This document shows positions 33,900 through 42,245 of a stretch of 64,000 bases of DNA, piece by piece. Source of the stretch: Vogesella urethralis (GTDB lineage: Bacteria; Pseudomonadota; Gammaproteobacteria; Burkholderiales; Chromobacteriaceae). The stretch's first letter is position 1. Each line of letters opens with the position of its first letter. A program made the translations under genes and the position numbers. The notes beneath the pieces were generated by a model. It was given only the letters and a program-made list of their open reading frames with translations, searched no databases and was not told the DNA's origin. The stretch lies in the NCBI RefSeq assembly GCF_007644045.2, contig NZ_VMDW02000136.1, forward strand, positions 62,001 to 126,000. The letters are read 5' to 3'.

Positions 33900-34199
33900 A
33901 TGGATGCTGAATTTTTTATTGTTGCTTTTATTGGTGTAATCTCACTATTGTCCGCGTTTCCTGTCATTTCGGAAATTCGCAACTGTCATCCTGATTATTA
34001 TAAGGATATGGATGGGTGGGGTTTTTGGAACAATCACGGTAGAGGGTCGTGGTTGTTTTTGAAATTTATCCTATTTCATAGGGGTAGGATTCAAGATCCG
34101 GTTGCATATTTGTGTTGTTATATTTATTTGTTTGGAGTTTTTGCAGGTGTTGTGTTTGGGGTGTGGGTATTTTTGAATGTAATTGGGTTCTTCCGTTAG
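33900..34199 (+). CDS. Small predicted membrane protein
   Basis: 99 aa with two clear hydrophobic segments (about residues 4-24, FFIVAFIGVISLLSAFPVI; and about 68-97, VAYLCCYIYLFGVFAGVVFGVWVFLNVI) and a soluble Trp-rich loop between (DMDGWGFWNNHGRGSWLFLKF). It belongs to no family I can name. The base composition is strikingly AT-rich for this chromosome (TTTTTTATTG-type runs), which strongly suggests horizontal acquisition. A weak SD (GGTGAGA) lies about 6 nt upstream. Confidence 0.55.
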   Translation: MDAEFFIVAFIGVISLLSAFPVISEIRNCHPDYYKDMDGWGFWNNHGRGSWLFLKFILFHRGRIQDPVAYLCCYIYLFGVFAGVVFGVWVFLNVIGFFR

Positions 34200-34297
34200 T
34201 TGCATGGCGCGGCAGTTTGGGTTGGGTGGAATAAAGTCCAACGTTTGCCGCATTTCCAGGGAAATGGCACGGGTTGCTGCGAGGCTGCTCGGTAAGC

Positions 34298-34331
34298 GTT
34301 GGGCTTCGCTGCGCTCAACCCAACCTACGGG
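34298..34331 (+). repeat. Repeat module GTTGGGCTTCGCTGCGCTCAACCCAACCTAC (b)
   Basis: GTTGGG and CCCAAC form an inverted repeat around CTTCGCTGCGCTCAA, followed by CTACGGG. It lies in the 247-nt gap between the small membrane protein and the VOC gene. Otherwise that gap shows only a loose inverted repeat (about 34207-34252). Confidence 0.55.
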
Positions 34332-34446
34332 CCCAACCCAAGCTGCGTGTCGAGTGCGGCCTAATCGTTGCATTGAGGAAACCAGCCTTGGCAAGTCGGG
34401 CCCGGTTACTCTTGTCAAACGTTTGGGGCCATAGGGCTAACACACT

Positions 34447-34815
34447 ATGTCAAATCTCAAGATCTCGGAAATCAAGGCATTCGTCCCGTCGAAGGACTTT
34501 GCGCTTTCCAAACAGTTCTACCAGGACCTTGGTTTTACGATAGCGTCCGAGGGGGGTGGTGTGGCTTATTTTCACTTCGGTGGTGTGAGCTTTTTACTGC
34601 AGGATTTCTGTGCGGAATCGTTCGCTGAAAACTTCATGATGCACATCCTGGTAGAAGATGTGGGAGCCTGGTGGCAGCAGGTCCACGAAAGTGGTGTCCT
34701 TGAAAAGTACGGGGTCAAGGTTACCGAGCTGGAAAACCAGCCTTGGCGCATGCGTGATTTCTGTCTTTACGACCCATCCGGTGTTCTTTGGCGGATTGGC
34801 CAGAATATCGATTGA
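34447..34815 (+). CDS. VOC-family (glyoxalase/bleomycin-resistance-like) protein
   Basis: 122 aa, one betaalphabetabetabeta pair: KISEIKAFVPSKDFALSKQFYQDLGFTI, then VAYFHFGGVSFLLQDF, MMHILVEDVGAWWQQV and FCLYDPSGVLWRIGQ. VOC proteins bind a metal or drug at the dimer interface; members range from glyoxalase I to bleomycin binding. Such small single-domain VOC genes are common integron cassettes. The function is unknown; the setting is the low-GC accessory array. Confidence 0.8.
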   Translation: MSNLKISEIKAFVPSKDFALSKQFYQDLGFTIASEGGGVAYFHFGGVSFLLQDFCAESFAENFMMHILVEDVGAWWQQVHESGVLEKYGVKVTELENQPWRMRDFCLYDPSGVLWRIGQNID

Positions 34816-34827
34816 ATCGGTACGACA

Positions 34828-34980
34828 GCAAGTAGGGGGGGCTAAGGCTGACAGGCCGTGCCCACCACATTATCGAGATGAATGGGTGGGCACGCTGCTC
34901 TCAACCCAGCCTACGAATTGTGTTAAACGCACGAATAAGCCAGCTATACCCCTGCCAAGGTGCCATTTTCATGTGAGGGC
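34828..34980 (+). repeat. Accessory-region repeat, copy 3 (long form)
   Basis: GCAAGTAGGGGGGGCTAAGG, CCGTGCCCACC, then an inverted GGTGGGCACG (34858-34893 forms a hairpin), CTCTCAACCCAGCCTACG, then CCCCTGCCAAGGTG and ATTTT. It has the same module order as copy 1 and lies directly before the GNAT gene. Confidence 0.65.
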
Positions 34981-34984
34981 CGCC

Positions 34985-35557
34985 ATGCCATTCCCGCTAT
35001 TTGATCAATTTCCCGAGTCACTTGAAACCGACAGGTTGCTTGTCCGTGTTGCGCGCCCCGGCGATGGGCAGATGTTCAATGCAGCAATCGTGGCATCCTG
35101 TGAACAGCTGAAACAATGGCTGGGCTGGGTTGACCCGCCGCCGTCGTTGCGTGAGTCGGAGGCTTCCTGCTGCCGGGCTTACGCCCGCTTTCTGCTAAAC
35201 GAAGACCTGATGGTTTTCTTCATTGACAAAGCATCAGGCGAGCTGGTGGGCGGCAGTGGCTTGCACAACCCCGACTGGGCGCTGCGCCAGTTTGAGGTGG
35301 GCTATTGGGGGTGCAGCAGCTTTCTCGGCAAGGGTTTCATCACGGAAGGGGTGGCGGCCCTGACGGAGTACGCGCTGCAACAACTGGGCGCCAGCCGCGT
35401 TTTCCTTACCACCGACGAACTGAACCGGGCAAGTTGGCGCCTGGCCGAGCGGGCCGGGTTTCAACTGGAAGGTACCTTGCGTCTTGATCGACTTAACATT
35501 CAGGGCCAGCTGCGGAATACCCGTGTTTATTCCCGCGTGGGGGGCAGGGCTGAGTGA
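34985..35557 (+). CDS. GNAT-family N-acetyltransferase (RimJ/RimL-like)
   Basis: 190 aa. N-terminal LETDRLLVRVARPGDG is the RimJ/RimL-type opening. Acetyl-CoA-binding strand and loop are around FEVGYWGCSSFLGKGFITEGVAALTEYAL, followed by ASRVFLTTDELNRASWRLAERAGFQLEGTLR. Such proteins acetylate ribosomal-protein N-termini, amino acids or antibiotics. No SD is obvious. It is the last of the four co-directional genes in the accessory stretch and its GC is closer to the host average. Confidence 0.82.
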   Translation: MPFPLFDQFPESLETDRLLVRVARPGDGQMFNAAIVASCEQLKQWLGWVDPPPSLRESEASCCRAYARFLLNEDLMVFFIDKASGELVGGSGLHNPDWALRQFEVGYWGCSSFLGKGFITEGVAALTEYALQQLGASRVFLTTDELNRASWRLAERAGFQLEGTLRLDRLNIQGQLRNTRVYSRVGGRAE

Positions 35558-35689
35558 CATGAAGCCCAACCCAAACTATGGGTGATTTCGCGCCAACGGG
35601 CAGTGATCGGACGCTACCGCGAAGCCCGCCAAGCAGGGTGGTCTGCGGCCAACATGGGGCGCCTGTGCCGCCGCAGGGCGGCTGCCGGT

Positions 35690-37681
35690 TTACAGCATGG
35701 CCGAACCGTCTACGTCGCCGTCCACGCCGGCCAACGGGCCCAGCAGCTGTTGTTGCTGGTAGTGGCGGCACCAGCTCAGGAAGTCGTCGATCGGCATCGG
35801 CTTGCTGAAGTAGTAGCCCTGGCCCAGGTCGCAACCCAGCAGCCACAGCTGCTGCATGGTTTCCTGGTCTTCTATGCCTTCGGCTACCACCATCAGGCCC
35901 AAGTGGTGCGCCAGGTCGATGGTGGATTCCACAATCGCCATATTGCCGCGGTCGTCCACCACGTTGCGGATGAAGCGCTGGTCGATTTTCAGTTCCTGCA
36001 CCGGCAGCAGTTTCAGGTAACCCAGCGACGAAAAGCCGGTGCCGTAGTCGTCAATGGCCAGCCGTACGCCCAGCGCCACGATATCGTGCAGGATGGCCAG
36101 GCCTTTTTCCGGCGCGTCCAGCATCAGGCTTTCGGTAACTTCCAGCCGCAGCAGCGACGGGTTGAGACCCGTTTCCTGCAACAGCTGGCGCAGCATGGGC
36201 AGCAGCTCGGGGTCGAACAGGCTGCGTACCGACAGGTTGACCGATACCGCCACGCCGGGGTAATCCGCCTGCCACAGCGCGCACTGGCGCATGGCTTCGC
36301 GGATGGTCCAGCGTGTCAGCGGCTTGATCAGGCCCGAGCTTTCGGCGATGGGGATGAACTCCAGCGGCGAGATGAAGCCTTCTTCCGGGTCAAACCAGCG
36401 CGCCAGGGCTTCGGCCGCCACCAGCTTGCCGCTGCGGATGTTGATCAGCGGCTGGAAGTGTTGTGTCAGCTGGTTCTGCGCCATGGCGTCGCGCAGGCGG
36501 CCAAAGCGGTAGTGGTAGCGCACAAAGGCTTCGTCCTGGCTGGGATCGTACATGGTGGCGGTGTCGCCGCGCTGCACCGCCTGCAGCATGCACTGCTCGG
36601 CCTTGTGCAGCAGCACGTCGGCCTGGTCGCCGTGCTGCGGGTAGACGGCAATGCCGGCGGTGTAGTCGATGTGGACCGGAAAGCCGCGGATTTCGTAATC
36701 CAGGTTGTAGCGGCCCAGCTGTTGCGCGGTCTTGTCCAGGTCGTAGTCGGGCTTGCGCATGTGGTAGATCACCAGCAGCTCTTCGCGTGCAATGCGCGCC
36801 AGCACGCCGTGTTGGCCCACCAGTTGTTGCAGCGAGGCGGAGATGGCTTGCATCAGCTCGTTGGTGGCGTCGTTACCGATGATGTTGCTGATTTCCGGCA
36901 GCCGCGACAGCCGCATGGCAATCACCAGCAGCCCGCCGCGGCGCGCGCGCGCCTGGCGGATTTCTTCTTCCAGTAGCGGGATGATGCGGGTGCGGTTGGG
37001 CAATTTGGTCACCGGGTCGTGCAGCGCCAGAAACTGCAGTTGGTCGAGGTAGTGCTGCGCGGTGGCGGTGTTGGCCAGCACGCCTTCGTGCAGTTTTTCC
37101 TGGAAGCGGCTGCGCAGCAGGTTGAAGCAGGCGGCGATCACCGACACGAACAGCAGCGACGACAGGTAATGCGGAATCTGCACCGGGTCGTACGGGTAGG
37201 CAAAAGCCTGGCCGCGCAGCGCCAGCAGCAGGGTGCCCACCAGTAGCAGGAACAGGCCGTTCCATAGCCATCCCACACGCTGGCCCTTGATGAAGAAGGC
37301 CATGAACGGGAAGGTATAGGCCCAGAACAGGCCGGTGCCGCCGACGCCGCCGATAATGACCAGGGCACCGAAAACAATGATGCCGCACACCATCAGCAGG
37401 TTTTCTGCCCGCGGGATGTGCTGCCCGCGCTTGGCCAGGCGGATGGCGGGTAGTAGCAGCAGCAGCGCGCACAGCCCTTCGATGGCGCCCAGCACCGGGA
37501 ACGGCGCCAGGATGGCATTGAACAGCGCGAACAGGATGGCGACCACAAAGCCGATGGGGGCAATGGTGAGCACGTTTTCCCGGCGCTCCTGGTCGCCAAG
37601 GATTTCTTTCGCGCCGTGCCCCAGCAGGGCGGGCAGAAAGCGGCGCATGCGCGGTGGCGCTTGGTCAGGGGTGCTGGGCAT
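35690..37681 (-). CDS. Membrane-anchored c-di-GMP phosphodiesterase with degenerate GGDEF and intact EAL
   Basis: 663 aa from the first ATG (a TTG at 37741 with GAAGAGA upstream would add 20 residues). About six N-terminal hydrophobic segments (residues ~35-205), then a GGDEF-like domain (LHDPVTKLPNRTR) whose active-site loop reads ARIAREELLVI, so cyclase activity is unlikely. The EAL domain keeps AAEALARW, NLSVRSL, VTESLML, DDYGTGFSSL, KIDQRFI and AEGIE, so phosphodiesterase activity is expected. It is divergent from a periplasmic binding protein, a possible ligand-sensing partner. Confidence 0.88.
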   Translation of the reverse strand: MPSTPDQAPPRMRRFLPALLGHGAKEILGDQERRENVLTIAPIGFVVAILFALFNAILAPFPVLGAIEGLCALLLLLPAIRLAKRGQHIPRAENLLMVCGIIVFGALVIIGGVGGTGLFWAYTFPFMAFFIKGQRVGWLWNGLFLLLVGTLLLALRGQAFAYPYDPVQIPHYLSSLLFVSVIAACFNLLRSRFQEKLHEGVLANTATAQHYLDQLQFLALHDPVTKLPNRTRIIPLLEEEIRQARARRGGLLVIAMRLSRLPEISNIIGNDATNELMQAISASLQQLVGQHGVLARIAREELLVIYHMRKPDYDLDKTAQQLGRYNLDYEIRGFPVHIDYTAGIAVYPQHGDQADVLLHKAEQCMLQAVQRGDTATMYDPSQDEAFVRYHYRFGRLRDAMAQNQLTQHFQPLINIRSGKLVAAEALARWFDPEEGFISPLEFIPIAESSGLIKPLTRWTIREAMRQCALWQADYPGVAVSVNLSVRSLFDPELLPMLRQLLQETGLNPSLLRLEVTESLMLDAPEKGLAILHDIVALGVRLAIDDYGTGFSSLGYLKLLPVQELKIDQRFIRNVVDDRGNMAIVESTIDLAHHLGLMVVAEGIEDQETMQQLWLLGCDLGQGYYFSKPMPIDDFLSWCRHYQQQQLLGPLAGVDGDVDGSAML

Positions 37682-37883
37682 GGTGTCTGGTGGCAACGCT
37701 ATGGCAGGGTTGGCATCGATGAACCGATTTTCGCATGCCAATGTCTCTTCGTGTGCTTTATAGACAAAACGTCATTGCAACACATCTTTTCTATAGCGAT
37801 TATCATTGGTATCGCCATCCTCGGTTGTGTATCTCCCTAGCCTGCGTTAGCTGCTGCCTGCGCCGAATCATGAAGGAATGACC

Positions 37884-39008
37884 ATGCCACGCCTGTTGCT
37901 GGCGCTGTTGTTAAGTGTTGTGCTGACGCCGCTGTGGGCGATGTCGGTGGTGTTCATCAACCCCGGCTACGCCAACGAGGTGTACTGGTATACCGCCAGC
38001 CGTGCCATGCAGGCGGCCGCGGAAGACCTGGATGTGCAGCTGCGTATCGAATACTGCGACCGCAACTACCGGCAGGCGATGGACCATATCCAGGCGCTGG
38101 TGGCCCTGCCGCAGGGGCAGCGCCCCGATTACGTCATCCTCAGCAACGAGTTCGCCGCTGCCGGCGAAATGGTGGCCTTGCTGGAGCAGGCGGGCATCCG
38201 CAGCTTCCTGGCCTTTAGCGGCAAGGGCGTCGGTGCGGCAGCGGTAGACCTGGGCCGGCCACGGCAGAAATACCGCACCTGGCTGGGGTCGCTCGAGCCG
38301 CGTGCGGCCGACGCCGGTTACCTCACTGGCCAGGCGTTGATCGCCCGTGCCCGTGCTGCTGGCGTGCCGCGCATTGCCGGCAAGATGCCCTTGCTGGTAA
38401 TCGGCGGCGATCGTAGTACGCCAACGTCGGTATTGCGCTTGCAGGGGCTGTACCGTGCGGTGCGCGAAGCCGGTGACGTGGTGGTGGCGCAGGAGGTGAT
38501 GGCAGCCTGGAGCCGCGAGCGTGCCGCCAAACAGGCCAGCTGGCTGTACCGCCGTCACCCGCAGGCGCGGATGGTGTGGGCCGGTAGCGACCAGATGGCG
38601 ATGGGCGCGATGGACGTGTGGCGCCAGCGTGGCGGCCAACCTGGCAAGGACGCGTTCTTCAGTGGCGTCAACACCTCGCCCGAGGCCTTGCAGCGGCTGA
38701 CCGACGGGCAACTGACCACGCTGGCCGGTGGCCATTTCATTACCGGTGCCTGGGCACTGGTGATGCTGTACGACTACGACCGCGGCCGCGATTTTGCCAG
38801 CGAGGGGCTGGAGCAGGAACGGCCGTTGTTTACCCGTTTCGATGCCGCGCTGGCGCGACGCTACCTGCAGCGCTACAGCGACGCCGACTTCAGCAGTATC
38901 GACTTTACCCGCCACAGCAAGGCACTGAACCAGGCGTTGCGCCGCTACGACTTCAGCTTGCTGCCGCTGCTGCCGGAAGCGGCCGCTGCGGGCGTGTCGC
39001 TGAAATGA
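37884..39008 (+). CDS. Periplasmic sugar-type binding protein (PBP1 fold)
   Basis: 374 aa. Signal peptide MPRLLLALLLSVVLTPLWA, then a LuxP/RbsB-like type 1 periplasmic-binding fold: VVFINPGYANEVYWYTASRAMQAAAEDL, YVILSNEFAAAGEMVALLEQAG, MVWAGSDQMAMGAMDVWRQRG, FFSGVNTSPEALQRLTDGQLTTLAGGHFITGAWAL. GAAGGA placed before the second of two close ATGs supports this start. No ABC permease or ATPase is nearby; the divergent partner is the GGDEF/EAL gene. The 3' end overlaps the convergent LysR gene by 64 bp. Confidence 0.82.
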   Translation: MPRLLLALLLSVVLTPLWAMSVVFINPGYANEVYWYTASRAMQAAAEDLDVQLRIEYCDRNYRQAMDHIQALVALPQGQRPDYVILSNEFAAAGEMVALLEQAGIRSFLAFSGKGVGAAAVDLGRPRQKYRTWLGSLEPRAADAGYLTGQALIARARAAGVPRIAGKMPLLVIGGDRSTPTSVLRLQGLYRAVREAGDVVVAQEVMAAWSRERAAKQASWLYRRHPQARMVWAGSDQMAMGAMDVWRQRGGQPGKDAFFSGVNTSPEALQRLTDGQLTTLAGGHFITGAWALVMLYDYDRGRDFASEGLEQERPLFTRFDAALARRYLQRYSDADFSSIDFTRHSKALNQALRRYDFSLLPLLPEAAAAGVSLK

Positions 39009-39904
39009 CACGCCATCCACTGTTGCATCTCGTCCACAAATAGCCGCACTTTCAGCGCGTTGCGCCGCGACGCCGGGTACACCGCGTACACGTGGTCGCG
39101 GCCAAAACTCTCGCCCGAGAACTGGTAATCGGCCAGCACCTGCACCAGCCGGCCTGCACGCACATGGTGCAGCGCACTCCAGCGCGGGCAGGGCAGGATG
39201 CCCTGGCCGGCACAGGCCGCGTCCAGCAGCAGGTCGAAGTTGTCTGAACGCAGCCGCCCTTGCGGCTCGATGCGGACGCTGTGGCCGTCGCGGGCAAAGA
39301 ACCACGCCGGGTTCAGCATCGGGTGGCGGTACACCAGGCACGGGTGCTGTGGCAGGTCGTGCGGCGAGTGTAGCGCCGGCGCCTGCGCCAGGTAGGACGG
39401 CGCCGCACACAGCATGACCCGGTTGTCGCCCACCACGCGGGCAATCTGGCCCGGCAGGTCGTGGTGGCCAAGGCGCAGCGCCAGGTCGAGGTTTTCTGCT
39501 ACCAGGTCCATGTAGCGGTCGGCCAGCTGCAGCTCCAGCACCACTTCCGGGTAGCGCTGCATGAAGGCCGGGCAAAAGCCCGACAGCACGGCGCGGCCAA
39601 ACGACAGCGGCGCGGTAATGCGCAGCACGCCGCGCGGCTCGCCGTCCAGCTCGTGCAGGCGCTGGCTGACGCGCCCCAGCTGTAGCATGGCCTCGCTGGC
39701 GGTTTCCAGATAGATGCGGCCGGCTTCGGTCAGCGCTACCTGGCGTGTGCTGCGCGTCAGCAAGCGCACGCCCAGCGATGCCTCCAGCGCGTTCACCGCC
39801 TTGGTCATCGCCGACGGGCTTTTGCCCAGTTTCAGTGCAGCGCGTGACAGGCTGCCGGTTTCCGCTATGGCGATAAACGCCTGTATGGCCTGGAAGGTAT
39901 CCAT
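38945..39904 (-). CDS. LysR-family regulator, likely of the polyamine operon
   Basis: 319 aa. HTH AIQAFIAIAETGSLSRAALKLGKSPSAMTKAVNALEASLG, linker TRSTRQVALTEAG, effector domain with ITAPLSFGRAVLSGF. The start at MDTFQAI follows GGAAAA; a Met four codons upstream is possible. It diverges from the potF-like gene with a 118-bp gap, so control of the polyamine operon is likely. The C-terminal coding region overlaps the end of the convergent binding-protein gene. Confidence 0.88.
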   Translation of the reverse strand: MDTFQAIQAFIAIAETGSLSRAALKLGKSPSAMTKAVNALEASLGVRLLTRSTRQVALTEAGRIYLETASEAMLQLGRVSQRLHELDGEPRGVLRITAPLSFGRAVLSGFCPAFMQRYPEVVLELQLADRYMDLVAENLDLALRLGHHDLPGQIARVVGDNRVMLCAAPSYLAQAPALHSPHDLPQHPCLVYRHPMLNPAWFFARDGHSVRIEPQGRLRSDNFDLLLDAACAGQGILPCPRWSALHHVRAGRLVQVLADYQFSGESFGRDHVYAVYPASRRNALKVRLFVDEMQQWMACHFSDTPAAAASGSSGSKLKS

Positions 39905-40022
39905 CAGTTTTTCCATTCGGGAAAAAAAGAACTGCACGGCGCACGCTTTATCCGGCGCCGGCCTTGTGGCCATGATGTTGACACAGCCCACGCACATTGC
40001 GAACCACAACGGGAGGAGTGTC

Positions 40023-41117
40023 ATGAAAACAAAGCTTTGCAGCCTCACTGTCAGCCTGATGGCCTGCTGTCTGGCGCCGGCGGCGCTGGCCGCCGGCACG
40101 CTGAACATCTACAACTGGGGCGAGTACTTTGCCCCGGACACTATTGCCAGATTCGAAAAAGAAACCGGCATCAAGGTACGGCTGGACGTGTACGACAGCA
40201 ACGAGGTGCTGCAGACCAAACTGCTGGCCGGCAATAGCGGCTACGACCTGGTGTTTCCGTCCAACGACTTCCTGACCCGGCAGATCCAGAGCGGGGTGTA
40301 CCAGAAGCTGGACAAGCGCAAGCTGCCCAACCTGAAAAACCTGGACCCGGCCTTTGTGCCCAAGGTGGATAGTGTGGACCCCGGCATGCAGTACAGCGTG
40401 CCGTATATGTGGGGCACCACCGCCATCGGCTACAACGTGGACAAAGTGAAAAAAGCCCTGGGCGGCCAGCTGCCGGCCAATACGTATGATCTGCTGTTCA
40501 AGCCCGAGGTGCTGGCCAAGCTGCAAGCTTGCAATGTGGCCTACAACGACGCTGGCAGCGTGATGCTGCCGATGGCCATGCGCTATCTGGGGCTGGACCC
40601 GAACAGCACCAGCGCCAAGGACTACGACGCCGCCTACGCGGTGCTGGCCAAGGCCCGCCCGTACGTGAAGCGGCTGATCGCCACCCCGGTAATGAATGAC
40701 CTGGCCAACGGCGAGGTGTGCGTCAGCACCGGTTACTCGGGTGCCGTGCTGGTGGCCAAGCTGCGCGCCAAGCAGAACAAAAACGGCCAGAACATCGCCT
40801 ACACCATTCCGCAACAGGGCGCGCCGATGTGGTTCGACAGCATGGTGATCCCCAAGGACGCCAAGAACGTCGACAACGCCCACCTGTTCATCAATTACCT
40901 GCTGCGCCCGGACGTGATCGCCAGCATCAGCAACGCGGTGATGTACCCCAGCCCCAACGCGCAGGCGGCCAAGCTGATGAGCCAGGACCTGACCGGCGAC
41001 CCGATGATCTACCCCGACGCCGCCCGCATGAAAACCTTCTGGGTGCAGCGCCCGCTGGAGCCTGCCGTGCAGCGCATCCAGACCCGGCTGTGGCAGAAGT
41101 TCAAGACCGGCCGCTAG
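40023..41117 (+). CDS. Polyamine ABC transporter substrate-binding protein (PotF/SpuD-like)
   Basis: 364 aa with signal peptide MKTKLCSLTVSLMACCLAPAALA. PotD/PotF signature LNIYNWGEYFAPDTIARFEKETGIKV, then DLVFPSNDFLTRQIQSGVYQKLD, YSVPYMWGTTAIGYN and FINYLLRPDVIASISN. It binds putrescine or spermidine (or acetylated forms, given the neighbours). GGAGGAG precedes the ATG. It is the first gene of a three-gene unit with a deacetylase and an amidase; the transporter core genes are elsewhere. Confidence 0.9.
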   Translation: MKTKLCSLTVSLMACCLAPAALAAGTLNIYNWGEYFAPDTIARFEKETGIKVRLDVYDSNEVLQTKLLAGNSGYDLVFPSNDFLTRQIQSGVYQKLDKRKLPNLKNLDPAFVPKVDSVDPGMQYSVPYMWGTTAIGYNVDKVKKALGGQLPANTYDLLFKPEVLAKLQACNVAYNDAGSVMLPMAMRYLGLDPNSTSAKDYDAAYAVLAKARPYVKRLIATPVMNDLANGEVCVSTGYSGAVLVAKLRAKQNKNGQNIAYTIPQQGAPMWFDSMVIPKDAKNVDNAHLFINYLLRPDVIASISNAVMYPSPNAQAAKLMSQDLTGDPMIYPDAARMKTFWVQRPLEPAVQRIQTRLWQKFKTGR

Positions 41118-41126
41118 GAGCAGACC

Positions 41127-42245
41127 ATGACCACCACCGGTTTTCTCTACGACACGCTGTTTTTGCAACATAACGCCGGCCGCCAGACCTACCACGGTGC
41201 CGATGGCGCTGCCGACGCCGGCCCCGAGTTCGACTGCCCCGAGCGGCTGGCCTACACCAAGGCGCTGCTGGACGCCACCGGCATGACGGCGCGGCTGCAG
41301 CCGCTGACCTACCAGCCGGCCGATGACGCCACGCTGCTGCGGGTGCACACCCCGGCCTACCTGGCGCAACTGGCGGCCAACTGTGCCGCTGCGGATGGCG
41401 ATGGGGTAGTGCTGGGCCCCGATGCGCGTGGCGGCCCGGCTACCGAGCGCATTGCCCGTGCTGCGGCCGGGGCGGCCTGCGCCGCCGTGGACGCGGTACT
41501 GCAAGGCCAGGTTGGCCGCGCCTACGCGCTGATCCGCCCGTCCGGCCACCACGCCGGGCCCGACTACGCCATGGGCTATTGCTACTACAACAACGTGGCG
41601 GTGGCGGCGCGCCACGCCCAGGCCCGTTACGGCCTGCAGCGCATCGCCATCATCGACTGGGACGTGCACCACGGTAACGGCACCCAGCACGTGTTCGAGG
41701 CCGACCCGCAGGTGCTGTTCTGCTCGCTGCACGAGGAAGGCAACTACCCGCTGGAAGGCGGCAGCGCGGCGGACCAAGGGCAGGGCGACGCTGCCGGCTA
41801 CACGCTGAACATCCCGCTGCCGGCCGGCAGTGGCTACGCCGCCTACGCGCTGGCGTTCGAGCAGGTGTTGCTGCCGGTGCTGCAGCGCTTCCGCCCCGAG
41901 CTGATTCTGGTATCGGCCGGGCAGGACGCCAACGCCTACGACCCGCTGGGCCGCATGCGCCTTACCCGCCCCGGCTACCGCGCGCTGGCGGCCAGCCTCA
42001 CCGCTGCGGCGGGTGAGCTGTGCCAAGGCCGCATCGTGATGCTGCAGGAAGGCGGCTACAGCCTGCCGTACCTGCCGATTGCCACCCTCGGCGTGATCGA
42101 GGGGTTAAGCGGCCAACAGGTGGATTTTGACGACCCGCACTGGGTGCCGGACCGGCCGCTAACCAGCGGCGAAGCCGCCGCCGTGGCGCGTGCCCGCGAC
42201 GCCCAGCGCCAGTACTGGGCACTGCAAGGAGAACAAGATGCGTAA
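41127..42245 (+). CDS. Histone-deacetylase-fold acetylpolyamine amidohydrolase
   Basis: 372 aa. HDAC-fold zinc hydrolase: PSGHHAGPDYAMGYCYYNNVAVAA (catalytic His pair and Tyr region), IDWDVHHGNGTQHVF (zinc ligands Asp and His), LVSAGQDANAYDPLGRM (third Asp ligand; usual motif SAGFDA) and LQEGGYSLPYL. Bacterial members such as AphA deacetylate acetylputrescine or acetylcadaverine. TAGGAG precedes the start, 9 nt after the potF-like gene. The 3' end overlaps the amidase gene by 8 nt. Confidence 0.87.
   Translation: MTTTGFLYDTLFLQHNAGRQTYHGADGAADAGPEFDCPERLAYTKALLDATGMTARLQPLTYQPADDATLLRVHTPAYLAQLAANCAAADGDGVVLGPDARGGPATERIARAAAGAACAAVDAVLQGQVGRAYALIRPSGHHAGPDYAMGYCYYNNVAVAARHAQARYGLQRIAIIDWDVHHGNGTQHVFEADPQVLFCSLHEEGNYPLEGGSAADQGQGDAAGYTLNIPLPAGSGYAAYALAFEQVLLPVLQRFRPELILVSAGQDANAYDPLGRMRLTRPGYRALAASLTAAAGELCQGRIVMLQEGGYSLPYLPIATLGVIEGLSGQQVDFDDPHWVPDRPLTSGEAAAVARARDAQRQYWALQGEQDA

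Noticed and set aside
34298-34331. GTTGGGCTTCGCTGCGCTCAACCCAAC as a terminator
   Set aside because: The stem is only 6-7 bp with a long loop and no T-run; related palindromes are common intergenic elements in proteobacteria, so it is listed as a repeat.
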